A stretch of 64,000 nucleotides of DNA from Symbiodinium natans (GCA_905221605.1 CAJNDS010002211.1:282489-346488); one strand, 5' to 3'. Shown: positions 1 through 12,748, counted from the stretch's first letter. Notes: a model not told the origin generated them from the letters alone. Program-made: numbers and translations.

Positions 1-720
1 GGTGGTGGTCCGTGGTGGTCCGTGCTGGTGGTCCCGTGGTGGTGGTCCTGTGGTGGTGGTCCATGGTGGTGTGGTGGTGGTCCCGTGGTGGTAGTCCATG
101 GTGGTGTGGTGGTGGTCCTGTAGTGGTGGTCGTGTGGTGGTCCTGTCAGTGGGTGGCGGTGGTCCTGTTGGTGGTCCCGTGGTGGTGGTCCGTGGTGGTG
201 GTCCGTGGTGGTGGTCCCGGGTGGTGGTCCCGTGGTGGTGGTCCCCCCGTGGCGGTGGTCCCCCCGTGGCGGAGGTCCTGTGGCGGTGGTCCCGTGGCGG
301 TGGTCCCGTCGTGGTGGTCCCGTGGTGGTGGTCCGTGGTGGTGGTGGCGGTGGTTTCCTGGCGGTGGTGCCATGGTGGTGGTCCCATGGCGGTTCCCATG
401 GTGCACGGTGGTGGTTCGTGGCGGTGGTCCGGGGGTCCGTTGTGGTGGTGGTGGTGGTGGTGGTACCTGCTGGCGGTGGTGGTGGTACTTGGTGGTGGTG
501 CTGGTGGTGGTGGTGGTGGTGGTGGTGGTGGCGGCGGTGGTGGTGGTGGTGGCGGCGGCGGCACCTGGTGGGGTGTGGGTGCGTGGGATGTGGGTGGGTG
601 TGGGTGGGTGAATGTGGGTGGGTCGGTGTGGGTGGGTGGGATGTGGGTAGGTGGGGTGAGGGTGGGTGGGGTGCGGGTGGGTTAGATGTGGGTTCGACTA
701 CGCAAGAACTTCATGCACAA
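1..720. repeat. G-rich GGT/GTGGTCC minisatellite
   Basis: The first ~570 bases are imperfect tandem copies of a GTGGTGGTCCC-type unit of variable length, drifting into pure (GGT)n near 440-540. From about 575 to 690 the unit changes to GTGGGTGGGT. The plus strand is almost free of A and has many runs of two to three G, so G-quadruplex formation is plausible. All frames are open here only because the repeat lacks stop codons. I do not regard the long Val/Gly/Trp ORFs as genes. The array runs off the left window edge. Confidence 0.9.
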
Positions 721-3700
721 TGATCCGATTGAACCGTGCAAAAAAAGTTTTGTTTCCGCCCGCGCACCGACGTTTCGTTTACCCAAAGGCTCCTCTGTAG
801 TACCTTTTTGGGGTAGCATACTACAATCCCCTATAACTAGCCCAAAAGGAACTACATTGGAGCCTTTGGGTATATGGCGTTATATTTACGTTATAATGTT
901 ATGGGTGACTGCTTTCTGCATTCGGGTTCGTGGCTCCTATCTTTTTTTCTTTGTTGGGGGGGGGGGGGTACCTATATATATATATGTATGTCTATATATA
1001 TATATATATATATAGAGAGAGAAATATAAAAATATATACAAATATATCAGAAAAGATGCGCAGAAAAGGGGCCCGCTCTCGAGAATATCATGTGACGGGT
1101 TGGTATTCGTTGAGAGTTTAACAACGTCGGGCGGCGTCGGGTGTCTTGGGAAAAGATCGGTGGCTTTGCAGCATTCGGCTTAGTCAAGGCATCTTGATCT
1201 GGGGATAACAGATTCAGATGAGAATGACCACCCACAGAATCACCTGAGCCCAAAAAACGAGAGATGATTTTCTCCTGCTCATGGCCATGCAACTGTGCCC
1301 TGTCACCAGTCAAGTCGGCAATTCAGAAAATTGAGCTGACCTACATTGTGCCAAGGTGCACAAGATATCTTCGACAGTGCGGCGATGCTGGCATCGAGCT
1401 CGAGCTCTTTGGGGGCCTGAACGTAATACCTCCAAAACAGGCTTCCTGAGTCTGCTTTCCATTGAGGATTCGTTCCAGTGACGCTGCCGCATGTTCCTAC
1501 AAGCCTTCGATGCAGGCAATATACTGACATGCGTATGCCTTCGCACCTTCGCCATGACCACAATGACTCACAATGACTCACAATGACCGCAAGGCCGAAT
1601 GCATTTGTCTGCCACTGCCCCGCTCAGGGCCTCTCTGCGACGGAAATCAATGCGTCCTGCGCGGTGGGACGGCAAGTTGTGTGTCAGTATATGCCAGTAT
1701 TCATGAAGATTCAGCTCGCATCGAACATGAAAGTGCTGTTGGCAGATAGTCTTTCTACGAATCAGACCGATACATCAGGAAGCAGCAGTGGACAGTTCCT
1801 TGTTTTCTTGCTTTTTTGTATGGTTGCACGTGAAGGGTCCAGGGATACCTTCACGGGGCTGGCCCCGGTGGCTAAATGCTGCTTTCTACCACATGATTGG
1901 GAGGGTCCCTTCCTTTCCAGGTTTAAGGTTTAGGGTCTTGCTTGTGATACGGGAGCATGGACAAGTGTTTCGCAGAGTCATGCTCGGAGAAAACATGCTT
2001 GACAAAAGGCCGTCGGGTTCTCCCGGTTGCTTTGTTAGACCACCACAATCCTCAGGCCATGGATCATACCAGTCAACCGTGGCACAATTGATGAGCGAAG
2101 GGAACCTCGGAAACAAAGTGTGGTCAGGAAATTGCATGTATACCATTACGCTAGTATAGGCAGCTCACACTGGACATGTCTCCACGCCGCGATGGTCTTT
2201 GCCTCTGAGACTGCCACTGCCGACAGCGTGCACGGAAGCCCTCGCCGACCGGGGAAAACCTGGAGCTGCTCTGAGATCCGGAAGTCAGCGAGATTTTCCG
2301 GGTGTAAATTACGAATTGCGGGGCGAAGCGTTTTTCCACACATTTAAGACACATGCTTCCGCATATTTAGTAGAACGTGAGTCAGGTAAGGGCCTCAGAA
2401 CGAGTGGATGGCAGCGCGTCCAAAATCACAGGTGTCAAAACGGTTCTCACATCTTGCACTTTCTGATTCTGCATCTCACCGCAATGTCTCCAAGCTGTCG
2501 AGGACATCATGCAGGTCTGCTGGCAACGGGGCTTCCAAGCTCAGCTCCTCAAGGGGACAGAAGATGGACAAGCACGCAGGAATACATAGAAGTACCGACA
2601 TGATCGACTTGGGATGTCTGGAGGATAAAACTGTAGGAAGGCAGCTCAGAAACTGCCAGTGTCGTTCAGAAGAGGGCTTCATTTCATGCGGCTCTCGTCC
2701 TTCTGTTTATCTCTCCCTCCATACACCATGTTGCGCCCACATAAGTATACGTGTCTTCCAGGATTTTATATAGAGCACGACCTGACCGCAGAGGCTGCAC
2801 CTGCCCATTCAAGGCAAGGAGTTCCAAGCGCCGGCAGTGGAGAAAGAGCCGTGGGCAGAAGGTGTAGAGCTCAGGCCTTCACTTTGTCTGCAATGCGCCG
2901 ATCTGTGCCCGAACCACTTGTACCGACAATGCTTGCAGGCATACATCGTTGCGACCCTGGGCGTCTCAGAAATTGTCTTCTGGGAGTGGCGGGCTGCCGC
3001 ACAGTTACATCTCAAGTGGGCATGATCCCAGCATGCAAACTGACGATCCCATGACTTCCCCCGATCGTTGACATCTTTGATCGAGTGAATTTGAGCCCCA
3101 AATCAGGCCAAGAACCTGAACACTCTATCAAAGCGTTACCCCCCAGCAGCCAAACTCTACTGTTAATCAAGCACAACTTTGGTCCAATGAATGGAGCACA
3201 TAAGCAGGTTCTTTCACGCTCTGGTTTTTGCCATGCTGCTGCCCGTACACGTCGTCCCCGAGAATGGGCAGGCCGACGCTGGCGAGGTGCGCCCGGATCC
3301 TGGGACTGCAGAGCTTGGAGCTGGATCCACGATCATCCTACAGGAGCCCAGAGCACTTAAGGAAGCAAAAGAACAAGAAAACAAAGCAAGACCCAAAGAC
3401 GATATCAGTCGAAGTTTTGTGGCAGCAACATATCCACTGCCCCGCGATACGGCCTGGAAAAGCTGAGAGTCTGATGGGTGCGGCCCGTCAGAGGCCGAGC
3501 CTGTGAACAGGTCCGTGCTAGGGCTGCTAGGGTTGCGTGCCTGTGACTCGTGACTTTTTTGGCAGGCTGATCACATGTCGAGGGTCGAACACCCGTTTAA
3601 CAAAATCCTTTGGAGACCCACAGGCCTGTGAAGTTCTCAACAAGAAAACTGCCGTCTTGTAAGCAACCGATGCGTGCCCTTGAGGGCGGCCGCTCGAGGC

Positions 3701-3732
3701 CTTAATATTGTAACCCCCTCCTCCCCCCAACA
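721..3732. other. No recognisable gene; includes poly-G and AT microsatellite
   Basis: About 3 kb of mixed-composition sequence. A run of 13 G around 956-968 is followed directly by an (AT)n tract to about 1013. The remaining ORFs are short (under 135 aa), overlap on both strands and show no family motif I recognise. It is probably intergenic or intronic. Short unannotated exons could be hidden here. Confidence 0.5.
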
Positions 3733-6671
<2,939 letters not shown>

Positions 6672-6693
6672 TTTCATTTCATTTCGGACGCAT

Positions 6694-6713
6694 GTGCGGG
6701 TTATGTCCCGCAC
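6694..6713 (-). promoter_or_regulatory. 3'-terminal stem-loop of the retroelement
   Basis: GTGCGGG at 6694-6700 and CCCGCAC at 6707-6713 form a perfect 7-bp stem with a 6-nt loop (TTATGT on plus). On the minus strand it lies about 22 nt before the (GTT)n tail. Many LINEs, for example the UnaL2 and ZfL2 type, have a 3'-UTR stem-loop recognised by their reverse transcriptase followed by short tandem repeats. Recognition by this element's RT is inferred. Confidence 0.6.
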
Positions 6714-7007
6714 CTTGGCGGGCATCGAGGGTGAAAAAGAAGTGACCTAGTCGTTCGGGACCTGATCTTCCGGTGTCCTACCTTCTGCAGGCAAGGTAGA
6801 TTGCGCTGCTGTGCACGTCTCCGCGAGACTGGTCTTCAGCCTCAGCAGGCAGGTTGGCAGGCAGGCCTGGTCTGAAGACATCGGCCGTGCAGGTTAGCAT
6901 TTATGTATATGCAGCATTGAGGCTTTTTCCGCAGCGCGAGAAGTTTACTCTGGATCAATCCTTTGTCAGGACTGTTTCAGCTTGTAGAAAGAATGGCTCA
7001 GCTTGCT
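6714..7007 (-). other. 3' untranslated region of the element
   Basis: About 300 bases between the stop of the last paralogue ORF and the stem-loop/tail. No open frame of note and no recognisable motif. Confidence 0.5.
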
Positions 7008-7024
7008 GGAGGCGACCTCACTCG
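7008..7024 (-). repeat. Module motif copy (stop of paralogue 1)
   Basis: Plus strand GGAGGCGACCTCACTCG. The minus reading GAG-TGA-GGT supplies the stop codon of paralogue 1. Confidence 0.8.
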
Positions 7025-8313
7025 CATACTGGAACCAGTCTGATGACACGATATGGGGAAGCAAGAATGGCTGCTTCTCGAACTCGAAGTAGGGACTGGA
7101 CCTGTCTGCGATGAAAGGGAGCAAGCATCTTGTACACAATTGCGTACGGCTTATACTCCTCATAGACGTCGTCGTACAATGGATTGATGATCTGATAGAA
7201 GCGAAGTGCCATGCTGTTCTGGAAGTCCTGAGAGTGATCTTCCGGGTTGGGAATTCCGGCGCTGGCGCGGAACGCAGAATTGACCTGCTTGATCAAGGCT
7301 TCCTCAAAGAGCTCGAGAAGTTCACCTTTCGAGATCACTGTTTCAGCTATCATGGATCGAACCCAGGCTATTTCGTCTGCAAGGATTGCTTGAAGGAGCC
7401 ACTTCCGGTACATGACCAGGTCCTCGCGGATTTGATCTCGGTAGTCAGGAAGGTGAGGCAAAAGAGCTTGGAGGTGTTGATCGTAGGACAGAACTTGAAG
7501 GTGTTGGTCCTGATGTTGAAAGCGCCATCCGTTCTTTACCGACGATGCCCTTTCTGAGGTTGAGGAGGACACTTTGAGAAGCTGCTGTACCCGGTATATT
7601 TTGGAGGCTCGCTGAAGCGCCTGCAAGTCAAAGTAGTGGAGGTCCAGTTGCTGGTCGTCATGTAGATGGAGATTGGAGGGGAAGTAGTCCAGGCCTTGTC
7701 CCGGAGCGTGGGATGGCTGTGACTGCTCAATGCCCGAGAGAAGGCGTGGCGTGGACGATCGCATCATCAGGTGAAGATGTGACAGGGTGTTGGCTATCAT
7801 AAAGTGCACCTCCCCCTGGCCGAAGTGGCGCGACAGGTACATCCAGATGCGCTGGATGGTGGGCTCTGCATCTTCTAACTGAAATGAGGCCTGACCAGGA
7901 CCATCGTTCGTGTAATCCCGAATCGCCTGAGAGATGAATAGGAGCTGGCGCTTCTGTTGGTACGTCAGGGTGTCGACGCGAGGCTCAGTCAGCATCATCT
8001 CGTCATGCTTTCGTTTTGCTGACATTTTCCGGGGGGCTGTTTTTGGAAGGTAGAGTCGCAATTCTCCCATATGCCAGTGGACCTTCTCTGTGAGCAGCTT
8101 CATAAAGCTGCAAGCTCGCGAGGCTATCCTTATCTGACGGTCCGAGTGTTGAATCGCCTCCTCCGCAGAGGTGCGTGAGGGTGCTAGGCCCAAATTGCTG
8201 GCCGTGGAGGCGCCGGATTGAGAAGTAGAGTATACCGGCAGCGGCATGAAGAGTGATTCTAGGAGGACCTCCATTGCTTGTTCGCGGCTAAGGACGGGAT
8301 GAAGATCTGCCAT
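7018..8313 (-). CDS. Paralogue 1 of a novel ~420-aa helical family (431 aa)
   Basis: An intact 431-aa ORF of a family I do not recognise. It aligns with the ORFs at 8518-9656 and 10006-11247. Shared blocks are a LLESLxxP N-terminus, a basic KRKH segment near residue 110, 'RDYTNDG', FPSxLxLHD followed by QLDL and an RASxxYR helix (about 220-245), W...QDQxLxxLSYxxHLxxLxP (about 265-290), and a C-terminal INPLxDxVxEEYKPxA...RRxxQxLL block. Predicted mostly alpha-helical and soluble, with no signal peptide or membrane segment. The ATG lies 25 nt after a motif copy (8338-8356), and the TGA stop lies inside the next copy (7008-7024). It could be a structural or nucleic-acid-binding accessory protein of the element; no function can be assigned. 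Confidence 0.8.
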   Translation of the reverse strand: MADLHPVLSREQAMEVLLESLFMPLPVYSTSQSGASTASNLGLAPSRTSAEEAIQHSDRQIRIASRACSFMKLLTEKVHWHMGELRLYLPKTAPRKMSAKRKHDEMMLTEPRVDTLTYQQKRQLLFISQAIRDYTNDGPGQASFQLEDAEPTIQRIWMYLSRHFGQGEVHFMIANTLSHLHLMMRSSTPRLLSGIEQSQPSHAPGQGLDYFPSNLHLHDDQQLDLHYFDLQALQRASKIYRVQQLLKVSSSTSERASSVKNGWRFQHQDQHLQVLSYDQHLQALLPHLPDYRDQIREDLVMYRKWLLQAILADEIAWVRSMIAETVISKGELLELFEEALIKQVNSAFRASAGIPNPEDHSQDFQNSMALRFYQIINPLYDDVYEEYKPYAIVYKMLAPFHRRQVQSLLRVREAAILASPYRVIRLVPVCE

Positions 8314-8337
8314 TATTTGGCAGGGTTTAAGTTCGCC

Positions 8338-8356
8338 CAGGAGGAGACCTCACTCG
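8338..8356 (-). repeat. Module motif copy (before paralogue 1)
   Basis: Plus strand CAGGAGGAGACCTCACTCG, the consensus form, 25 nt before the ATG. Confidence 0.85.
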
Positions 8357-8468
8357 TGCGGAACCTGAGAGCGAAAAACGTTGCGAGGAGAGCTGTGCGT
8401 GTGGTGACTCGGTGCAGTCTGAGCCAAGCTCAAAGATTTTCCTCTGTGTTGGAAGCAAGTGCAGTGAA
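8357..8468 (-). other. 112-bp spacer between paralogues 2 and 1, with acceptor-like signal
   Basis: This spacer is bounded on each side by a motif copy. Just before paralogue 1 the minus strand reads TTTTTCGCTCTCAG|G, a good polypyrimidine-AG acceptor of the dinoflagellate AGG type. No clear GT donor is seen unless the donor lies inside the motif itself (GAG|GT). The spacer may be a short intron or intercistronic sequence. Confidence 0.35.
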
Positions 8469-8487
8469 CAGGAGGGGACCTCTCTCG
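8469..8487 (-). repeat. Module motif copy (after paralogue 2)
   Basis: Plus strand CAGGAGGGGACCTCTCTCG, 31 nt after the stop of paralogue 2. Confidence 0.8.
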
Positions 8488-8517
8488 TTTGGAACGCTAT
8501 GATGCACTGACACTGGG

Positions 8518-9656
8518 CTAGCTACGAATTAGATCAGTTAGCGTCTGCATCAGACGTCGACGGTGTCGAACGAGAAGCAGAGTCAGCGCCACAGCAAAAT
8601 TCTTGTAGTCGTCAAAGACCTGGTCATGAAGCGGGGACATAATAGTGATGACTCCTTGTGCCTGCTCTAGGTCCCCTTGGTCCCCGCCGTATCTGTGACG
8701 TATTTGTTGCCAGAGACTGTCAGCAAAGTAGCGATGGAGAGTGTCTCTAGGTAGTTGTTGACCCACAACCAGGTTGCGCACCCACAGAAAGTCTTCTTCT
8801 GTCAGAGGAGTGGACAGCCAGAGGCGGTACAGTGTCAAGATTTCTCGGAGTGTCTCCTGATAGTGCGGAATCATTGGAGCCAGTTTGGAGTGGTAGTCCT
8901 CGTAGTCAAGCTTGGAGAGATCGCGGTCTTGTTCGAGGAATTCCCAGCCGTCACGAATCTGTTCGTTTGCGGATGTTGGCGTGGAGGCTGCGATAGTCCG
9001 CATTTGTTGTAGTAGACGCAACTGGAGTGATGCTCTTTTGAGCGTTCTGAAGTCGTATGCCTCAAGATCAAGTTGATGGACGTCATGCAGCCTAAGGTCT
9101 GAGGGGAAGTACTGCTTGCCTTGCCAGGTCTCCTCTGTCGTTTGACGATGCAGCTGGAGAAGGTTCCGTTGATGTGCTGGAGTGAATCCAGACTGCATTA
9201 TTACCTTGGCTTGCTCCAGAGTACGGAGTAGAATGGCATTCAGCTCGGACTGCGAGAACCTCCTGGCAAGGTAGTGCCAGGTTAGCGCGCTGGCTTTGTT
9301 GGCATCGAAAGTGCTGAAGGACGGTGAGCCGTCGCCATCATTCGTGTAGTTGCGGATCATAAGGGCGAGGTATATGATTTGTTGGCGCTGAAGAGACCCC
9401 ATGTTCGGGGGCAGCTGCGCTGAGGGCAGCTCATCATCAATGTGCTTGCGCTTGCCAGACAAGGTACGTGGCAAGGCCTCAAGGGCCAATACAGTTTGCC
9501 TTCCCTCACACCAGGCCAGGTGCCTTTCCAAGTGGCATATGAAGCTGCAGAGCCGTGATGCCACTCGCTTGCTTCGCCGCCAGGTGTGTAAATGGTGGTT
9601 GGCACGTGAAGCGACTCCATGAGAATTTCGAGCAGAACCTCGCGGGTTAGGGGCAT
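8518..9656 (-). CDS. Paralogue 2 of the same family, one frameshift near the N-terminus
   Basis: The frame 8518-9753 carries the body of the family (RNYTNDG, FPSDLRLHD, QLDLEAYD, RTLKRAS, EQDRDLSKLDYEDYHSKLAP, MSPLHDQVFDDYKNFA). The family N-terminus (PLTREVLLEILMESLHVP) is in a second frame starting with ATG at 9656. Joining the two needs one frameshift at about 9590-9600. This start matches paralogue 1 (MEVLLESLFMPLPVY) and lies 16 nt after the motif at 9672-9689, so the in-frame upstream extension to 9753 is not the real start. The stop TAG is 31 nt before the next motif copy. The frameshift may be an assembly error or may mark a decaying copy; the rest is intact. Confidence 0.75.
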
Positions 9657-9671
9657 GGCTAGTGTTTTGAC

Positions 9672-9689
9672 CGGGAGGAGACCTCACGT
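9672..9689 (-). repeat. Module motif copy (before paralogue 2)
   Basis: Plus strand CGGGAGGAGACCTCACGT, 16 nt before the ATG at 9656. Confidence 0.75.
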
Positions 9690-9992
9690 GGTCAGTTTGT
9701 GTTTGCAGCTGAGCCCGGCTGTTGTAGGCGACAATCGAAGCAGAAAGCTGCAAACTTTTAATTTGTGCGATTAAACCTGGCTGAGCTGAGGCGTTGGCAC
9801 CGCATCTTGTAGCAGCTCGGTCAGCAGAAGAACACGGATGTCCCTTCGTCTGGCTGACGGCCTTAGGTTTGACTCGGAGATGAGTGAGACGGTCAAGGCT
9901 TGCATTTGTAAGCAGTTGCTAGGGCTGGATGGCAGCTAGCGTCGTTGAGCTTCTTGCTATGAAGAGGATAGTTAGGCGAGTAATGTGGCCGA
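9690..9992 (-). other. 303-bp spacer between paralogues 3 and 2
   Basis: No ORF belonging to the array and no recognised promoter. It lies exactly between a stop-side and a start-side motif copy. Its length equals that of the spacer at 11296-11598. Confidence 0.4.
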
Positions 9993-10012
9993 CCAGGAGG
10001 GGACCTCACTCG
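9993..10012 (-). repeat. Module motif copy (stop of paralogue 3)
   Basis: Plus strand CCAGGAGGGGACCTCACTCG. It contains the TGA stop of paralogue 3. Confidence 0.85.
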
Positions 10013-11247
10013 GTCTGCAACATGGGCGCTGTAGCCGAGAGGCCCGCTGCCGTGAGAAGAGCATGTCTAAACACCATCCTGCGCTCAGGCGTAAGCATTT
10101 TGAAGGCCAGAATCCAGGGAAATGACTGGTCCAGGACCTCATTCTCAAGAGGAGAGAGGACGGCAAACATTCTGTCCTGCGCCCTGGGATATTCTGGAAG
10201 ATGAACCGCAATTTGTCCTTTGAGTTGAAGGGCGAGATGGAATTTGGCAAAGCTCTCTGGTACTGTGGTGTTGTGCCATAGTGCTTCAAGCGAGGTCAGC
10301 TCTGATTCTGTGATGGATCGCATTAGCCAGGTTCTTCCCAGGCGAAGGTCTGTACTCATCGTCTGATAGGCGTTGTTGGGTAAGAGATCGTGAAGTTCCG
10401 TCAAGTGTTCTGCATAGGAGAGAAGTGCCATGGCTTGGTCTTGTCGAATGACATCCCAGGGTTCACCGGGGTTGATATCTTCGGGCACTCGTGCTCCTTT
10501 TGCCTTGGCTATCATAAAGTCAACCATGGCCATCGTCCGGTAGATCGTAGATGCTCGCTTGAGCATGTGGATTTCCGCGTCAAGAATGCCCAAAGCTTGT
10601 TCGTCTCGTTGAGCATGTGGATTGGTGTCTTCCTCTTGCAGCCACGGAGAGATGTCCGAAGGGAAGAGACAAAGGTGAATTCCATTCAGGACTCTTGTAG
10701 AGTGGCTGGGAAGGATCCAGCGCGTATGCTGGGCTGCACCGTTGATGATGTCCCTGACCGTTTGCCCGCCCATGCCCAGGTTGTACAGGGTTTGGGAGAT
10801 GATAAGTGCCGCTAGCTTGAAGTCATCCGGCTCCATGGTTTCCTCGGCTGTGTAGATGTGCACTGTTTCGAGTATCATCTGCAAGGTGAGTGAGCTTCGT
10901 TCCGCCTCGTAGTGCTTTAGATGAGCAGGAGATTCTGTAGGTGATGTTAGGGATGCCATCTCAGCTTCAGCCAGCAATGGTAGATTGGGCTGAGCTGATT
11001 GAGAGAGGAGTCGGATCCAGTTGTAGCTGCGCGCTGCCAGTCTGAGGGTGGGTGCCATCGCACAGTGCTCCCGTCGAGCTAGACCTCTGGCTTCATCCGA
11101 AATGAAGAGGTTGGCATCCGGATCTGTGGTTCTCCTGCCTGTGTATAGCATTGCTTTGCAGAAAAGATTCAGCGCAGCGAGCTTTGACCTCATTGGCATG
11201 GTCGATGAGTCCGGCTGTAGCGGCAACGAAGGGCATGTATGCAGCAT
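10006..11247 (-). CDS. Paralogue 3 of the novel helical family (413 aa)
   Basis: The most divergent of the three paralogues. It shares the central and C-terminal core: LFPSDI near residue 200, LKRASTIYR (about 240), W-DVIRQDQAMALLSYAEHLTELHDLLP (about 280-305), a DLRLGRTWL helix, and LSPLENEVLDQ...AFKMLTPERRMVFRHALL at the C-terminus. These match the same positions in paralogue 1. The N-terminal 150 residues are poorly conserved and lack the KRKH block. The first ATG at 11247 is 31 nt after a motif copy; ATG codons at 11199 and 11193 are possible alternatives. The TGA stop (10006-10008) lies inside the motif at 9993-10012. Function unknown. Confidence 0.75.
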   Translation of the reverse strand: MLHTCPSLPLQPDSSTMPMRSKLAALNLFCKAMLYTGRRTTDPDANLFISDEARGLARREHCAMAPTLRLAARSYNWIRLLSQSAQPNLPLLAEAEMASLTSPTESPAHLKHYEAERSSLTLQMILETVHIYTAEETMEPDDFKLAALIISQTLYNLGMGGQTVRDIINGAAQHTRWILPSHSTRVLNGIHLCLFPSDISPWLQEEDTNPHAQRDEQALGILDAEIHMLKRASTIYRTMAMVDFMIAKAKGARVPEDINPGEPWDVIRQDQAMALLSYAEHLTELHDLLPNNAYQTMSTDLRLGRTWLMRSITESELTSLEALWHNTTVPESFAKFHLALQLKGQIAVHLPEYPRAQDRMFAVLSPLENEVLDQSFPWILAFKMLTPERRMVFRHALLTAAGLSATAPMLQTE

Positions 11248-11277
11248 TGGGCGGGTTTCAAGAGGCGGGCTAGGCAG

Positions 11278-11295
11278 CAGGAGGTGACCTCTCTT
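11278..11295 (-). repeat. Module motif copy (before paralogue 3)
   Basis: Plus strand CAGGAGGTGACCTCTCTT, 31 nt before the ATG of paralogue 3. Confidence 0.75.
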
Positions 11296-11598
11296 TTCTG
11301 CCTTTGGGCCTGATAATAAAGATAAGGATAAGACGGGTGATTGGCTTGCAGTACCCTTCGACTAGGCTCAAGTGATAAATGCTTCAGCAGTATGCGCTGC
11401 AGTGCTGGGAGTATAAGGAGCTGGCGCTGTCTCTGGTCAAACATTGGACCTTGGCCAGCCAGAGCGCAGAGCATAAAGTATGGCTGAGTTGCGCACTGTG
11501 AGGAGGAGATGGGCAGCAGTATCTTAGAGCGCTCTGCTGGATTTTGTCACTAAGGCAATGCTTAAGTGAGCAGGTGAAATGGTTCGTGCTTACCCCTG
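11296..11598 (-). other. 303-bp spacer with intron-like donor and acceptor
   Basis: On the minus strand a strong donor (CTGCAGGG|GTAAGC) occurs at about 11592, beside the motif copy at 11599-11618. A pyrimidine-rich acceptor (CCTTATCTTTATTATCAG|G) lies at about 11309-11327, beside the motif at 11278-11295. An intron of about 280 nt is therefore plausible here. Overlapping ORFs in the spacer do not resemble known proteins. Confidence 0.45.
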
Positions 11599-11618
11599 CA
11601 GGAGGAGACCTCTCTCTC
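11599..11618 (-). repeat. Module motif copy (after Pro-rich ORF)
   Basis: Plus strand CAGGAGGAGACCTCTCTCTC. On the minus strand it is followed by a strong GTAAGC donor-like site. Confidence 0.8.
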
Positions 11619-11650
11619 TGGGGTTCCAAAACTGAGCTATGTGCATGGTC

Positions 11651-12379
11651 TCACTCTTGTGGATCACGGCGCGGAACAAGCGGAGCCTCCGTGATGATCC
11701 AAGTTTGGACTGTGCCCGGAGGGAGTGGGCTGCCGGTGGCTGACAGCACCGATGTGCGTGCTGGAGGGGTCCATGGGCTAAACGGATTGGGAGCCAGGGA
11801 GACAATCGGTCCTGGAGTGATGATCCATGTGCCCACCACTGTAGAGGCGTCTTGCGCATGATGAGGATGAGCTGCAATGTGGGGTGACATCGAGGCCCCC
11901 GACGTTGAAGTACCACTTGTCGAGGAGGGGCGTGCCGGGGTTCTGGGAGCTCGGGCTGCCTCCGCGGAAGGGGGGCTCTGAATTGAATAATCCGGGGAAG
12001 TCTGATTAGCCGGAGTCGGGGGAGGGGGGCCCGACGGCTGGTACGCCTGCTGAGGGGCTTTGGGTGCAGTCTGAGCTTGGTTTGCTGGCGAGACTGCCTT
12101 GGTTGTTATTGGAGTAGGAGGAGGCGGACCTCCTGGGGCCTGTTGGGCTGACTGGTTCCGGGAAGAGGCGGCACGTCGCGATGAGCTCCTTGACAGGGAT
12201 TCTACCAGGTCATCATCGTCCTGGAGTGAAGAAGCCTCGGAGTCCAGTTCAGCCTCTGTGATCGGTCGCGGGTCTGCTTCTGACTGATGCCTTTTCCCGT
12301 GAGGATTTCGTCTTTTGGAGGGTTTGTCTTCTCTGTGTCAAGCCTCTCGATGTTGTCTGCTGTCCTCCTGCCCCGACAT
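11651..12379 (-). pseudogene. Pro/Ser-rich disordered ORF with one in-frame TGA
   Basis: From ATG at 12377-12379, 20 nt after a motif copy, one frame runs to the TGA at 11651-11653, about 242 codons. It is interrupted only by TGA at 12338-12340 (codon 14). The N-terminal part is charged (HREDKPSKRRNPHGKRHQSE), then an acidic ELDSEASSLQDDDD stretch, then a long Pro/Gln/Ser/Thr-rich region with repeated GPPPPTP. It is probably an intrinsically disordered gag- or ORF1-like linker protein. The single stop could be a CGA-to-TGA mutation. The final context GAG-TGA resembles the motif-borne stops of the other ORFs. No family assignment. Confidence 0.5.
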
Positions 12380-12398
12380 GGCTTAGTGGGCTGTGGAA

Positions 12399-12417
12399 CA
12401 GGAGGGAACCTCACTCG
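12399..12417 (-). repeat. Module motif copy (before Pro-rich ORF)
   Basis: Plus strand CAGGAGGGAACCTCACTCG, 20 nt before the ATG at 12379. Confidence 0.85.
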
Positions 12418-12729
12418 TTCAGGGCCGCTATTGGAAGTGACTTGAGCTGCAGGCGCGCAGACAGAGATAGAATTAGAAATAGAAAAGCTGGTCTGCGTCC
12501 TCTGAAGTGGTGATAGCACTTGGTTGAGGCTGGGACAGAATTCACCGATGCAGGGTGAGGCCGTGAGAGACCTGAGCTGGAGCCAGGAGAAGGTAGGCTT
12601 GTCTCTATCAAGTCAAATGGCCCGAACAAGTAGAAGAACGTTGTTAAATTATTAGAATGAGTACGAATGGAGCGCCCTTTTCCTCAGAAGGTTTACCGCG
12701 TTAGTGCAGTTTCCTGGATACGGGTCCGC
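12418..12729 (-). other. 312-bp spacer between small exon and Pro-rich ORF
   Basis: Bounded by motif copies at 12399-12417 and 12730-12748. No supported ORF. A weak acceptor-like CTTCCAATAG lies near 12430. Confidence 0.35.
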
Positions 12730-12748
12730 CAGGAGGAGACCTCACTCG
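12730..12748 (-). repeat. Module motif copy (stop of small exon)
   Basis: Plus strand CAGGAGGAGACCTCACTCG. It contains the stop of the DUSP-like exon. Confidence 0.85.

Noticed and set aside
12-723. Overlapping Val/Gly/Trp-rich ORFs of up to 199 aa
   Set aside because: By-products of the GGT minisatellite; three frames are open at once.
12116-12138. GGAGGCGGACCTCC inside the Pro-rich ORF as an extra motif copy
   Set aside because: Spacing between the arms is one base longer and the right half does not match; it encodes part of the Pro-rich repeat.
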